From positions 1-37,021 of the forward strand of contig PZPG01000017.1 of the NCBI GenBank assembly GCA_003045995.1: 37,021 bases of DNA, read 5' to 3'. This DNA is from Bacteroidota bacterium. GTDB taxonomy: Bacteria; Bacteroidota; Rhodothermia; Balneolales; Balneolaceae. The position numbers and the translations under genes are program-made. Positions 7,808-16,478 of this stretch are shown piece by piece. A model generated the notes under the pieces. That model made no database searches and had not been told where the DNA came from. It saw nothing but the letters and a program-made list of their open reading frames with translations. Position 1 is the stretch's first letter; each line of letters begins with the position of its first letter.

Positions 7808-8536
7808 ATGAACGAAAAACCAACGAAACCTATGGAAAATCAAGTACAAATCTGGTGGCTTGGGCACTCAGCCTTCCGTCTTACTTCACCGAACGGCCAT
7901 GTGATCTATGTGGATCCGTTTCTGAGTCAAAACCCCGCTGCACGTGAAGAGGATAAACATCCCGGTCAAGCGGATTTTATTTTGCTGACGCACGGGCATG
8001 AGGATCATGTGGGGGATACACTGGAGATTGCAAAAGAGACTGGCTGTAAAGTAGTCGCACAGGTGGAGTTGTGCGGTCTTTTGAAAAAGCATGGACTACC
8101 GGCGGATCAGGCTGTAGAATTTAACAAGGGCGGAACGGTGCATTTCGATGATTTTTCGGTAACGCTTGTGAGTGCGAATCACAGCTCTTCGTTTGGCGGT
8201 GAGTATGCGGGGGAAGCAGGCGGGCTGGTGATCTCTTTTGACGAGGATATCTGTTTTTACCACATGGGAGATACCAATATTTTTGCAGATCTGGAGTTGT
8301 ACGGTGAGCTGTATGAACCCACTGTGGTGGCTGTGCCGATTGGAGATACCTATACAATGGGGCCTCAGGAGGCTGCATTATGTGTGGAGATGCTGGGGGC
8401 AGAGGTGGCCATTCCGATGCATTATGGAACATTTCCGGTGCTGACGGGAGACCCAGACGAGTTCCGTGAGTTTACGGAAGAGTATTGTGATACGCGGGTG
8501 GTGATCGCAGAACCTGGAGAGAAGGTGTGGGGTTGA
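7808..8536 (+). CDS. UPF0173 metal-dependent hydrolase, metallo-beta-lactamase fold
   Basis: The 242-aa product is a small metallo-beta-lactamase-fold hydrolase of the UPF0173 type. It begins with WWLGHSAFRL, then VDPFLSQNP, followed by the metal motif THGHEDHVGD near residues 60-69. Further metal-site residues lie in ANHSSSFGGEYAGEAGG, YHMGDTNIFADL (Asp bridging the metals) and IPMHYGTFP near the C terminus. It is a cytoplasmic protein with no signal peptide. The physiological substrate of this family is unknown. An in-frame Met ten codons downstream, just before the family's usual first residues, is an equally possible start. Confidence 0.92.
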   Translation: MNEKPTKPMENQVQIWWLGHSAFRLTSPNGHVIYVDPFLSQNPAAREEDKHPGQADFILLTHGHEDHVGDTLEIAKETGCKVVAQVELCGLLKKHGLPADQAVEFNKGGTVHFDDFSVTLVSANHSSSFGGEYAGEAGGLVISFDEDICFYHMGDTNIFADLELYGELYEPTVVAVPIGDTYTMGPQEAALCVEMLGAEVAIPMHYGTFPVLTGDPDEFREFTEEYCDTRVVIAEPGEKVWG

Positions 8537-8612
8537 TTGTTGCTGTGATACTGTCTCCCGGGATATGCAGGCGTGTTAGGATTACGTAAGTGTGTTACAA
8601 TAAGCAGGTATT

Positions 8613-9185
8613 TTATGATACGTAGGCATTAAGAATGAAGAAGATCATGACGCCGGTGACTGAAACATACAGCCAGATGGGAAATGTCCACTTCGATACT
8701 TTCCGATGGGTGCTGAATTGTCCGGAAAACGCGTAGTAGTAACTGGTTAGCACAAGAGGAACTACGCTTGCTGAGAGAATGATGTGAGAAATCAGAATGG
8801 TAAAATACACCGGCCGAATCCATCCCTGTCCAGGGAATGGAGTATGGCCAACAAAGTTGTGATATACCAGATAGCTGACCAAGAACAGAGAGGAGGTAAT
8901 AAAGGCTGTAAGCATCAGTTTCATGTGGCGGATGTAGTTTTTCTGCCGGATTGCTACGTATCCGCTTAGAATGAGAACGGTGCTTGTGCTGTTCAGCAGA
9001 GCATTCAGCGCGGGAAGCTGATCGACCCAGGTGGCTGTGGTTTCAGCGCCTTCCTTGAAGTAGAGAAGCCAAATAAGAAAGAGAAATGCCAGTGTACTGA
9101 TCGTGAGGATGAGCAAGATTGCTTTTGGGACACTAATCTCTTTCAAAAATTGAACGGTGATTTGATCTGCAATATCTTTGTTCAT
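8613..9185 (-). CDS. DUF420-family membrane protein, probable oxidase assembly factor
   Basis: The 190-aa product has five hydrophobic segments (about residues 20-42, 57-75, 91-113, 125-147, 165-187) and conserved-looking His residues in or next to them (for example SYLVYHNFVGH and ILISHIILSAS), the pattern of DUF420 proteins. Family members are commonly found beside cytochrome oxidase genes, and a staphylococcal member (CtaM) is needed for an active aa3 oxidase, so a role in heme-copper oxidase maturation is likely. Here it is divergent from the act-cox operon across a 327-base gap, which supports that link. The exact reaction is not known. Confidence 0.82.
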   Translation of the reverse strand: MNKDIADQITVQFLKEISVPKAILLILTISTLAFLFLIWLLYFKEGAETTATWVDQLPALNALLNSTSTVLILSGYVAIRQKNYIRHMKLMLTAFITSSLFLVSYLVYHNFVGHTPFPGQGWIRPVYFTILISHIILSASVVPLVLTSYYYAFSGQFSTHRKVSKWTFPIWLYVSVTGVMIFFILNAYVS

Positions 9186-9512
9186 AGGTGAAGTGTGTTA
9201 TTCCTGTATTCTTTTGTTTTTGTCGAAAAAGTACGAAAACGAAAACACGCCGGGAAAGATAAACGTTCTGAATGTCGGACGGGAATTTGTTCGAAAAAAA
9301 CCGAATTTATTATGCAATTATTTACAGACTCCCCTATCTTGAGAGTCAAGAAGATTTTTGGAATGAAAGCATGCTCATTAATTTAGAATGAGTTTAAATT
9401 GTTCGTTGAATATGTTTCAAATCCATCCACATTTTCAGATTTCGTATTTTTGATCAGATTTTCCGGACAGGTCTTCAGATAGCTTGTCAAAAATTTAACG
9501 ATGTAACTACCT
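9186..9512 (+). other. Gene-free region upstream of the act-cox operon
   Basis: This AT-rich stretch must carry promoters for DUF420 (leftward) and for the long respiratory operon (rightward). A perfect TAnnTTTG octamer (TATTTTTG) lies at 9445-9452, 60 bases before actA, but no TTG element sits at the 18-base spacing used by the tRNA promoters here, so it is only a candidate. No coding region is supported. Confidence 0.5.
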
Positions 9513-10157
9513 ATGTCACAGCTTTTTCCTGAATGGGCCAATCAAGTGCCAAGACGTTTACTGGTTGGATCGATTGTGCTTGTAAATACGATTGTTTTTA
9601 CAGTTTGGTACTTCTTCTCTCCTGAATTCACTCAAGTTGGGTACATGCCGGAACAACCTGTTCCTTTCAGTCACCAGATTCATGTAGGCAAGTTGGGAAT
9701 GGACTGCCAATATTGCCATACACAGGTATATGATTCGCGACATGCCAACATTCCTGCAACGCAGACCTGTATGAACTGTCACAATCAAATTAAGACAGAC
9801 AGCGAAAAGTTGGCTCTTGTTCGTGAAAGTTGGGAATCAGGTGAGCCGATCGAATGGTATAAAGTCCATATGCTGCCTGATTATGCCTATTTCAATCACG
9901 CAGCTCATGTGAACGTTGGTGTTGGCTGTGAGTCCTGCCATGGACGCATTGACCGAATGGAGGTTGTTTATCAGGCTGAGCCGCTAAGTATGGGCTGGTG
10001 TTTGGACTGCCATCGTGAACCGGAAAAATATGTTCGCCCGGTTGAGGAGGTGACAACCATGGGATATGTTGCTGAAAACCAGATTGAACTGGGGCTGCAA
10101 TTGGTTGCAAAACAAAATATTGATGCGCCTGTCTATTGCCAGGCATGTCACTACTAA
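9513..10157 (+). CDS. actA: Alternative complex III subunit A, pentaheme cytochrome c
   Basis: This is a membrane-anchored multiheme cytochrome that carries electrons within alternative complex III. The 214-aa product has one N-terminal transmembrane segment (about residues 16-35) and five CXXCH heme sites, at residues 65-69, 86-90, 139-143, 163-167 and 209-213; the last ends one residue before the stop. Five hemes is the known number for ActA. Extra His residues (FSHQIH, YFNHAAH) are the expected sixth ligands, as in class III cytochromes. It is the first gene of the act-cox operon. The ATG at 9513 puts the membrane anchor close to the N terminus and is well supported. Confidence 0.95.
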   Translation: MSQLFPEWANQVPRRLLVGSIVLVNTIVFTVWYFFSPEFTQVGYMPEQPVPFSHQIHVGKLGMDCQYCHTQVYDSRHANIPATQTCMNCHNQIKTDSEKLALVRESWESGEPIEWYKVHMLPDYAYFNHAAHVNVGVGCESCHGRIDRMEVVYQAEPLSMGWCLDCHREPEKYVRPVEEVTTMGYVAENQIELGLQLVAKQNIDAPVYCQACHY

Positions 10158-10296
10158 CCACTTGAATGATTCATGTATTGACAAACTTGTTGAATGACGA
10201 GAACGGCAAAACCCGATTTTTGACTCATCAAGCATCAATATTGCATAGTTTATACCTTCACTTTCTTAAAATTACGTAAAGCAGATTCGAAATCGT

Positions 10297-13200
10297 ATGG
10301 CTGAATCACAAAACGAAACAACCTACTGGAAAAGCCTGAATGAGCTTGCTCAGAACCGGGAGTATCAAAAATTTGTTGAGAGAGAGTTTCCGGAAGATGC
10401 GACGGAAATGACAGATCAGGTGTCCCGAAGAAGTTTCTTGCGGGTCATGGGAGCGTCCATCGCCCTTGCAGGTTTTGCATCATGCCGAAAACCAATGCAA
10501 AAAGTGATTCCTTACACGAAGCAGCCTGAAGATCTAATTATTGGTGTTCCAAACTATTATGCAACCTCAATGCCGTTTCAAGATACGGTAACCGGACTTG
10601 TGGTAGAAAATAATGAGGGCAGACCGACTAAAGTGGAGGGAAACGAGGCACATCCGGCAAGTGGCGGTCGGACTTCAATCTATCATCAGGCCTCTGTTTT
10701 GGAAATGTACGATCCGGACCGGTCCCGATCCCCTAGACTGAACGGGCAAAAGTCTGACATGGCGCAATTTGAAGCGTTTGCCGCAGAGCACTTTTCAGAT
10801 ACAGGTAGATCGATCCTTGTTTTGAGTGAATCAAACTCCTCACCCACATATCGTCGATTGAAAGACCGGTTTGCAAGACGATTTCGGAACTCTACTTGGA
10901 TCACATACGAGGCATTTGGTGAGTATAATGTTCTGGAGGGAAGCAGAATTGCGTTTGGAAGCAAACTTCGCCCGGTGATGCATTTTGACAAGGCAGACAG
11001 AGTTGTGTCTTTTGGGGACGACTTTATGAACCCTGCAGAGCATAAGAATAGTGTTGAGAATGCTGGCAAAATCACTGCACGGCGTAAAGTTCGCTCTACG
11101 GAAGACGATATGTCCCGAGTTTATGTGATCGAAAGCAACTACTCGGTAACCGGGGGGTATGCGGACCATCGTATCCGATTGAAGCGATCCGAAATAGAAG
11201 CGTTTATGGGTGCCGTTGCTGCAGCTCTTTCAGGTCAGTTGCGTGGTCTGAGTGCATATTCCGGAGTGCAAAACGCATTTACCGATCATGAGTGGGTACA
11301 GAAAATTGCGGCAGACCTTTTGGAGAATAGGTCCAATAGTCTGCTTACCGCTGGGCGCGATCTCTCCCCGGAGGCTCATGCGACTGTGGCCGCAATGAAT
11401 GCAGCACTTGGAGCTATTGGTACAACCGTAACATATCATCGTGTTCCTCATTTGGATGATGAGGCTGGGCCAGAAGGTTTGAAATCTGCCACAGATGCAA
11501 TGCGCAACGGAGAGTATGACACGGTTGTACTTGTCGGAGGGAATCCTGCGTTCACTGCCCCGTCCGATCTCAACTTTTCTGAGGCACTTCGGGGTGCTGG
11601 AACCACCATTCACCTCTCCAATTATGTGGATGAGACCTCAAGGGCTTGCTCCTGGCATGTAAACCGTGCTCACTATCTAGAATCCTGGGGTGACGGACTC
11701 TCCTACACGGGAATTGCATCGGTGATTCAACCGCAAATCTTGCCATTGTTTGATGGTGTTAGCGAGATTGAATTTCTACATATATTGACAAACGGTGTGA
11801 AAGGTAATGGCCATGACCTCGTGAAAGAGACCTGGCGTTCACAAGTTTCGGCTCCGTTCGAACGATCATGGGAAAAAGTACTCCACGATGGTCTGTCAGA
11901 GGGGGATGGTTTTCCAGCTGCAAATGTTCGCCTTACCGGCAACTTTCAGAGTTCGGTGTCCGGGTTTGGCCAGGATAAAAAACTGGGAATGGAAATTGTA
12001 ATCAAAGCGGATCCGAAATTGTTTGATGGTCGCTTTGCCAATATTGGATGGCTTATGGAGCTTCCGGACCCCATGACCAAAATTACGTGGGATAATGTCG
12101 CTCTCATGAGCCCTGCTACCGCGAGAAAATTGGGTATTCGGGATACGCGGAAGTTCAATTCTGATGCTGTTCCTGTGGTAACAATTACAACTGAAACAGG
12201 ATCATTGGATATTCCTGCATGGCCCGAGCCGGGGCACGCTGATGATTCCATCACACTTTACACTGGGTATGGAAGAACGCAAACCGGACGAGTTGCTGAT
12301 GGTGTTGGAGTGAATGTGTATCCGCTTCGAACGACCGAGGCGCTTGATTATCAGCCAGGAACAGTAGTGAATGCAGGGCGAACATACGATGTAGCTTGTG
12401 TTCAGGACCACCACTCTTTGGAAGGACGGGATATGATACGAACAGCAACGCTGGATGAGTATCGTAAGAAGCCGGATTTCGCCACTTATAAATCGGTGCA
12501 TGGATATGAAGTTCCCGGCATCAAAGAGGCAAAAGCGGAGGGAGACGACAAAGGCCCGATATCACTCTTTACAGAGACGTATGGATCCGACGACCAGCCT
12601 CAATGGGGTATGGCGATCGACCTGAATGCCTGTTTCGGTTGCGGGGTTTGTACCATTGCATGCCAGGCGGAGAACAATATTCCTGTAATTGGAAAGCGGG
12701 AGGTGGCCAGAAGAAGGATCATGCATTGGATCCGAACTGACAGGTATTATGAAGGGGATGAGGATAATCCAACGGTATATCATCAGCCTGTTCCCTGCAT
12801 GCATTGTGAGCTTGCACCCTGTGAGCAGGTCTGTCCGGTTGCGGCTACGGTACACAGTGAAGATGGAATGAACCAGATGACCTATAATCGCTGTATCGGA
12901 ACGAGATATTGTGCTAACAACTGTCCGTTTAAGGTTCGTCGGTTCAATTTCTTTAACTATGCGAAAGAGTATCTAACCACCGGGGATGACCCTGAAATTA
13001 TTCAAATGGCGATGAACCCCGATGTGACGGTACGATTCCGGGGAGTAATGGAAAAATGCACCTATTGTGTTCAAAGAGTGAACCGCGCGAAAAGTGCATC
13101 GAGGCTCGCTACAGGTTCGCGGAAACCGGTGGATGGAGCGGTGCAGACTGCCTGCCAGCAGGCCTGTCCGGCAAATGCGATTAGTTTCGGGGACTTGACA

Positions 13201-13320
13201 GACCGGCAGAGTAAGGTAGCACAGGATAAAATGAATGAGCGGAACTACGTAATGCTGGAAGAGCTTAATGTACGGCCAAGAACATCGTACCTGGCAAAAC
13301 TAACACACCCCAACGGATAG
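10297..13320 (+). CDS. actB: Alternative complex III subunit B, molybdopterin-like/iron-sulfur protein
   Basis: This is the large extracytoplasmic subunit of the quinol-oxidising complex. The 1007-aa product starts with a conserved ActB leader and a twin-arginine signal (SRRSFLR, residues 43-49) followed by a hydrophobic run ending in Cys63, so it may also be lipid-anchored. Residues about 70-730 form a molybdopterin-oxidoreductase-like domain, which in known ActB proteins has no molybdenum cofactor. The C-terminal third is a ferredoxin-like domain with four cysteine clusters: CFGCGVCTIAC, CMHCELAPCEQVC, CIGTRYCANNC and CTYCVQRV with a later CQQAC. Together these bind three or four iron-sulfur clusters. 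A 139-base gap follows actA. Confidence 0.95.
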   Translation: MAESQNETTYWKSLNELAQNREYQKFVEREFPEDATEMTDQVSRRSFLRVMGASIALAGFASCRKPMQKVIPYTKQPEDLIIGVPNYYATSMPFQDTVTGLVVENNEGRPTKVEGNEAHPASGGRTSIYHQASVLEMYDPDRSRSPRLNGQKSDMAQFEAFAAEHFSDTGRSILVLSESNSSPTYRRLKDRFARRFRNSTWITYEAFGEYNVLEGSRIAFGSKLRPVMHFDKADRVVSFGDDFMNPAEHKNSVENAGKITARRKVRSTEDDMSRVYVIESNYSVTGGYADHRIRLKRSEIEAFMGAVAAALSGQLRGLSAYSGVQNAFTDHEWVQKIAADLLENRSNSLLTAGRDLSPEAHATVAAMNAALGAIGTTVTYHRVPHLDDEAGPEGLKSATDAMRNGEYDTVVLVGGNPAFTAPSDLNFSEALRGAGTTIHLSNYVDETSRACSWHVNRAHYLESWGDGLSYTGIASVIQPQILPLFDGVSEIEFLHILTNGVKGNGHDLVKETWRSQVSAPFERSWEKVLHDGLSEGDGFPAANVRLTGNFQSSVSGFGQDKKLGMEIVIKADPKLFDGRFANIGWLMELPDPMTKITWDNVALMSPATARKLGIRDTRKFNSDAVPVVTITTETGSLDIPAWPEPGHADDSITLYTGYGRTQTGRVADGVGVNVYPLRTTEALDYQPGTVVNAGRTYDVACVQDHHSLEGRDMIRTATLDEYRKKPDFATYKSVHGYEVPGIKEAKAEGDDKGPISLFTETYGSDDQPQWGMAIDLNACFGCGVCTIACQAENNIPVIGKREVARRRIMHWIRTDRYYEGDEDNPTVYHQPVPCMHCELAPCEQVCPVAATVHSEDGMNQMTYNRCIGTRYCANNCPFKVRRFNFFNYAKEYLTTGDDPEIIQMAMNPDVTVRFRGVMEKCTYCVQRVNRAKSASRLATGSRKPVDGAVQTACQQACPANAISFGDLTDRQSKVAQDKMNERNYVMLEELNVRPRTSYLAKLTHPNG

Positions 13321-13330
13321 CCAAAGTGAT

Positions 13331-13383
13331 CACAAACAGCAGTTTTACATGATATATTAGTGCAGAAACTACCGTTGTTTGTG
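13331..13383 (+). repeat. Inverted repeat between actB and actC
   Basis: CACAAAC (13331-13337) and GTTTGTG (13377-13383) can pair across 39 bases, and the pairing extends imperfectly through AGTTT/AAACT. The hairpin would form in the 121-base actB-actC spacer. There is no T run, so it is not a terminator. A role in mRNA processing is possible but unproven. Confidence 0.4.
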
Positions 13384-13441
13384 AATAATTGTTTTACGGG
13401 CAACTACCCTGGTGTTTAAAAAATAAGTTGAGTAACAAATT

Positions 13442-14866
13442 ATGAGTAAAACGTACGAATACGTTCCTGAACCAGCGCTGGTTAAGGGAAACCACGATTT
13501 TGGCAGTATTACAAGGCTGGTAACAGACATTAACCTGCGTCCGACTCCCAAAGCATGGTACATAGTGTTTGGTATCTCCAATCTGCTACTGTTTGTGCTT
13601 CTTGCGTCGATCGGATATCTGATTTGGCAAGGAACCGGAATTTGGGGTCTAAACTCTACTGTAAATTGGGGATGGGCCATTATCAACTTTGTGTGGTGGG
13701 TTGGGATTGGACACGCGGGGACTCTGATCTCAGCTATTTTGTTTCTGTTTCGTCAAAACTGGAGAACCGCTATTAACCGGTTTGCAGAGGCGATGACTAT
13801 CTTTGCTGTGATGTGTGCTGGAATCTTCCCTGCCATTCACGTTGGACGGATTTGGGTAATCTACTGGGTTTTCCCGGTGCCCAATTCCATGGCGATGTGG
13901 CCCAATTTTAATAGCCCATTGCTGTGGGATGTGTTTGCCATCTCCACCTACCTTACTGTTTCTTTCCTCTTTTGGTATGTGGGACTTGTGCCCGATTTTG
14001 CAACCCTGCGCGATCGCATCAAGAGTAAATTTGGGAAGATCGCATATGGTATTGCAGCTTTAGGGTGGAGAGGCAGTAACCGACACTGGTGGAACTACGA
14101 AAAAGCATACATGATTTTGGCAGGATTGGCGACCCCACTGGTTCTTTCAGTTCATACCATCGTTTCATTTGACTTTGCTGTTTCTGTGATCCCTGGATGG
14201 CACACCACCATTTTCCCCCCCTACTTTGTTGCGGGTGCTGTGTTTTCCGGATTTGCGATGGTATTAACACTCATGATTATTGTACGAAAGATCTACGGGT
14301 TGGAAGAGATCATGACGGACGATCACATTGAGAAGATGAATATCATCATACTTGTCACTGGGTCTATGGTTGGATTTGCTTACCTCATGGAATTCTTTAT
14401 CGCCTGGTATGGCCAAGTTGAGTATGAGAAGGCGATCTTTATCCTCAGGGCAACAGGGCCCTATGCTTGGGCATACTGGATCATGATTACATGTAACGTA
14501 CTTTCACCTCAATTTTTCTGGTCCAAGAAACTACGAAGGCACGTTGGTTTCACATTCTTTATCTCTATCGTTGTAAATATTGGAATGTGGTTCGAACGCT
14601 TTGTGATCACTGTCACATCTCTCTCCACTGATTTTCTTCCATCGTCCTGGGGATACTATTCTCCAACCATGTGGGATATGCTTACCTACCTTGGCACGTT
14701 TGGTCTTTTTGGCACCTTCTTTCTCCTATTTTTGAGGTTCTTACCCATGATTGCTGTTGCTGAATTGAAGGGGGCTATGCCACAGGCAGATCCACACAAT
14801 TATAATGATGAGGGGGAATACGCGCCTCATGAAGAGATCATTCCAGAACCCAAACGATCCTACTAA
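13442..14866 (+). CDS. actC: Alternative complex III subunit C, NrfD-like quinol-oxidising membrane protein
   Basis: This integral membrane subunit of the NrfD/PsrC family contains the quinol site of the complex. The 474-aa product has about ten hydrophobic segments spread evenly from residue 38 to 455. Typical ActC blocks are visible, including [17 protein letters not shown] near residue 90 and [14 protein letters not shown] near residue 130, whose His and acidic residues line the quinone site in the family. A periplasmic or cytoplasmic tail rich in acidic residues ends the protein. It precedes actD by 11 bases. Length fits known ActC proteins. Confidence 0.95.
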   Translation: MSKTYEYVPEPALVKGNHDFGSITRLVTDINLRPTPKAWYIVFGISNLLLFVLLASIGYLIWQGTGIWGLNSTVNWGWAIINFVWWVGIGHAGTLISAILFLFRQNWRTAINRFAEAMTIFAVMCAGIFPAIHVGRIWVIYWVFPVPNSMAMWPNFNSPLLWDVFAISTYLTVSFLFWYVGLVPDFATLRDRIKSKFGKIAYGIAALGWRGSNRHWWNYEKAYMILAGLATPLVLSVHTIVSFDFAVSVIPGWHTTIFPPYFVAGAVFSGFAMVLTLMIIVRKIYGLEEIMTDDHIEKMNIIILVTGSMVGFAYLMEFFIAWYGQVEYEKAIFILRATGPYAWAYWIMITCNVLSPQFFWSKKLRRHVGFTFFISIVVNIGMWFERFVITVTSLSTDFLPSSWGYYSPTMWDMLTYLGTFGLFGTFFLLFLRFLPMIAVAELKGAMPQADPHNYNDEGEYAPHEEIIPEPKRSY

Positions 14867-14877
14867 ACGAACAGAGT

Positions 14878-15423
14878 ATGTCTACTGAATCTAAATCTTT
14901 ATATGGTATCTTGGCCGAAGTCAAGAATCCTAAAAAGCTGATCGATATCGCATCTGCCGTGGAGCGTGGTGGATATCGAAAATTTGACACGTTCAGCCCA
15001 TTCCCAATCCATGGCATGGATAAAGCGATGAGTCTAAAAAAATCCAAGTTGGGATGGATCGTCCTGGGACATGGGATTGCGGGCCTCATCGGTGGTTTTT
15101 CGATGATCTATTTTATGTCAGTTGCAGATTATCCGCTGAATATCAGTGGCAAACCTTTCATGAACATCCCTGCCTGGGTGCCGATTCTATTCGAGCTCAC
15201 AGTCCTATTATCTGCTTTTGGCGCCGTTTTTGGCATGTTTTTCCTGAATGGTCTACCAAGACTGAACCATCCCCTTTTCAACTCGGAAAACTTTAAAAAA
15301 GCGACCGATAATGGTTTTTTTATCTGTATTGAGTCGGAGGATCCAAAATTTGACCGCACTGAGGTGCAAAAACTATTGGAAGACCACGGTGCGGAAAATA
15401 TAGAGGAGATCTATCCGGACTGA
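14878..15423 (+). CDS. actD: Alternative complex III subunit D, DUF3341 membrane protein
   Basis: This small structural subunit of the complex has no cofactor. The 181-aa product shows the ActD/DUF3341 signature: a soluble N-terminal part with YGILAEVKNPKKLIDIA and YRKFDTFSPFPIHGMDKAM, then two transmembrane helices (about residues 58-82 and 98-122), then a C-terminal soluble tail with the FDRTEVQKLLEDHGAENIEE block. The gene follows actC by 11 bases, so the two are almost certainly cotranscribed and made together. The start and length match the family. Confidence 0.95.
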   Translation: MSTESKSLYGILAEVKNPKKLIDIASAVERGGYRKFDTFSPFPIHGMDKAMSLKKSKLGWIVLGHGIAGLIGGFSMIYFMSVADYPLNISGKPFMNIPAWVPILFELTVLLSAFGAVFGMFFLNGLPRLNHPLFNSENFKKATDNGFFICIESEDPKFDRTEVQKLLEDHGAENIEEIYPD

Positions 15424-15470
15424 AACGAAAAGTCAGACAGACAAAGAATTTGAACGAAATCCAATTACTA

Positions 15471-16460
15471 ATGAGATCCAGGCTATCCAATTTACTACTT
15501 GTAGTGTTCGCGTTGCTTGCATTAAGCTCTTGTCGCGGAATGAAATCCGAGAAACCACCGATCATGCCACAGCAAAACATGGCGTTCCAGGATCGTTTTA
15601 ATGCTCAAGAGGAGAATACTTTTTTTGCGGATGGGCGCGCCATGCGTACACCCGTTGAGGGAACGGTGGCTCTTGGGAAAATGCGCGGTGATAATGTTGG
15701 ATTTTTTGAGGGATTGGATGAATCCGGAAACTATCTGGTGGAGTCTCCTGTGGAATGGACGCGGGACCTTTTATATCGTGGCAAGGACCGTTATGACATC
15801 TTCTGTTCTGTTTGTCATGGGGGTACCGGGGATGGTCGGGGCATCATTATGACCGGGCAATATGGCTACGTCCCTGCACCAACCTTTCATAGTGATCGGA
15901 TACGCGGATTACCTGATGGAGAGATCTACTCTGCAATTGCGAACGGAGTCAGAAATATGCCATCCTACGCAACTCAAATACCCGTAGAAGATCGATGGGC
16001 CATCGTTGCATACGTACGCGCGTTGCAGCAGAGCCAGAATGTACCTGAAGATGAGATGCAACAATATGATGTAGACCTTGCGTCCCTGAAAGAGGAGTTC
16101 CGTATTGCGAAAGAAGAAGCGGAAGCTCTTGCTGCAGCGAGAGCTGCGAGTCAACCGGTCGAAGAGGTTTCGGCAAGCAGAGGCGAAGGACTCTACACGA
16201 TGTATGCATGTCAGACCTGTCACTCCGTGGATGGCCGTGTTTTAGTTGGTCCTTCATTTCAAAATCTATTTGGTAGCACACGTGAGTTTGAAGATGGAAC
16301 CACTGCAATGGCAGACGAGGATTATCTGTATGAATCTATAACCATGCCCGCTGCAAAAATTTCAAAAGGCTATATCAATGCGATGCCAGCCTATGATTAT
16401 CTCACGGATGGTGAGGTCAATTCACTGATCGAGTTTATAAAAACTCATTCTGAAAATTAA
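15471..16460 (+). CDS. actE: Alternative complex III subunit E, di-heme cytochrome c lipoprotein
   Basis: This is the electron-exit subunit of alternative complex III. From the ATG at 15471 the product is 329 aa with a lipoprotein signal (LLALSSC; Cys21 is the likely lipid anchor). A longer frame opens at a TTG at 15450, but the ATG gives a normal-length signal. The first cytochrome domain has CSVCH (residues 112-116) with Met163 as probable axial ligand, as in standard mono-heme ActE. A charged, Ala/Glu-rich linker (about residues 195-235) leads to a second cytochrome domain with CQTCH (247-251) and Met305. That second domain closely resembles the C-terminal cytochrome domain of CoxB in this operon. 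The usual ActE has one heme, so this is an extended form. Confidence 0.92.
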   Translation: MRSRLSNLLLVVFALLALSSCRGMKSEKPPIMPQQNMAFQDRFNAQEENTFFADGRAMRTPVEGTVALGKMRGDNVGFFEGLDESGNYLVESPVEWTRDLLYRGKDRYDIFCSVCHGGTGDGRGIIMTGQYGYVPAPTFHSDRIRGLPDGEIYSAIANGVRNMPSYATQIPVEDRWAIVAYVRALQQSQNVPEDEMQQYDVDLASLKEEFRIAKEEAEALAAARAASQPVEEVSASRGEGLYTMYACQTCHSVDGRVLVGPSFQNLFGSTREFEDGTTAMADEDYLYESITMPAAKISKGYINAMPAYDYLTDGEVNSLIEFIKTHSEN

Positions 16461-16478
16461 TACTGAGAATACAGAATC

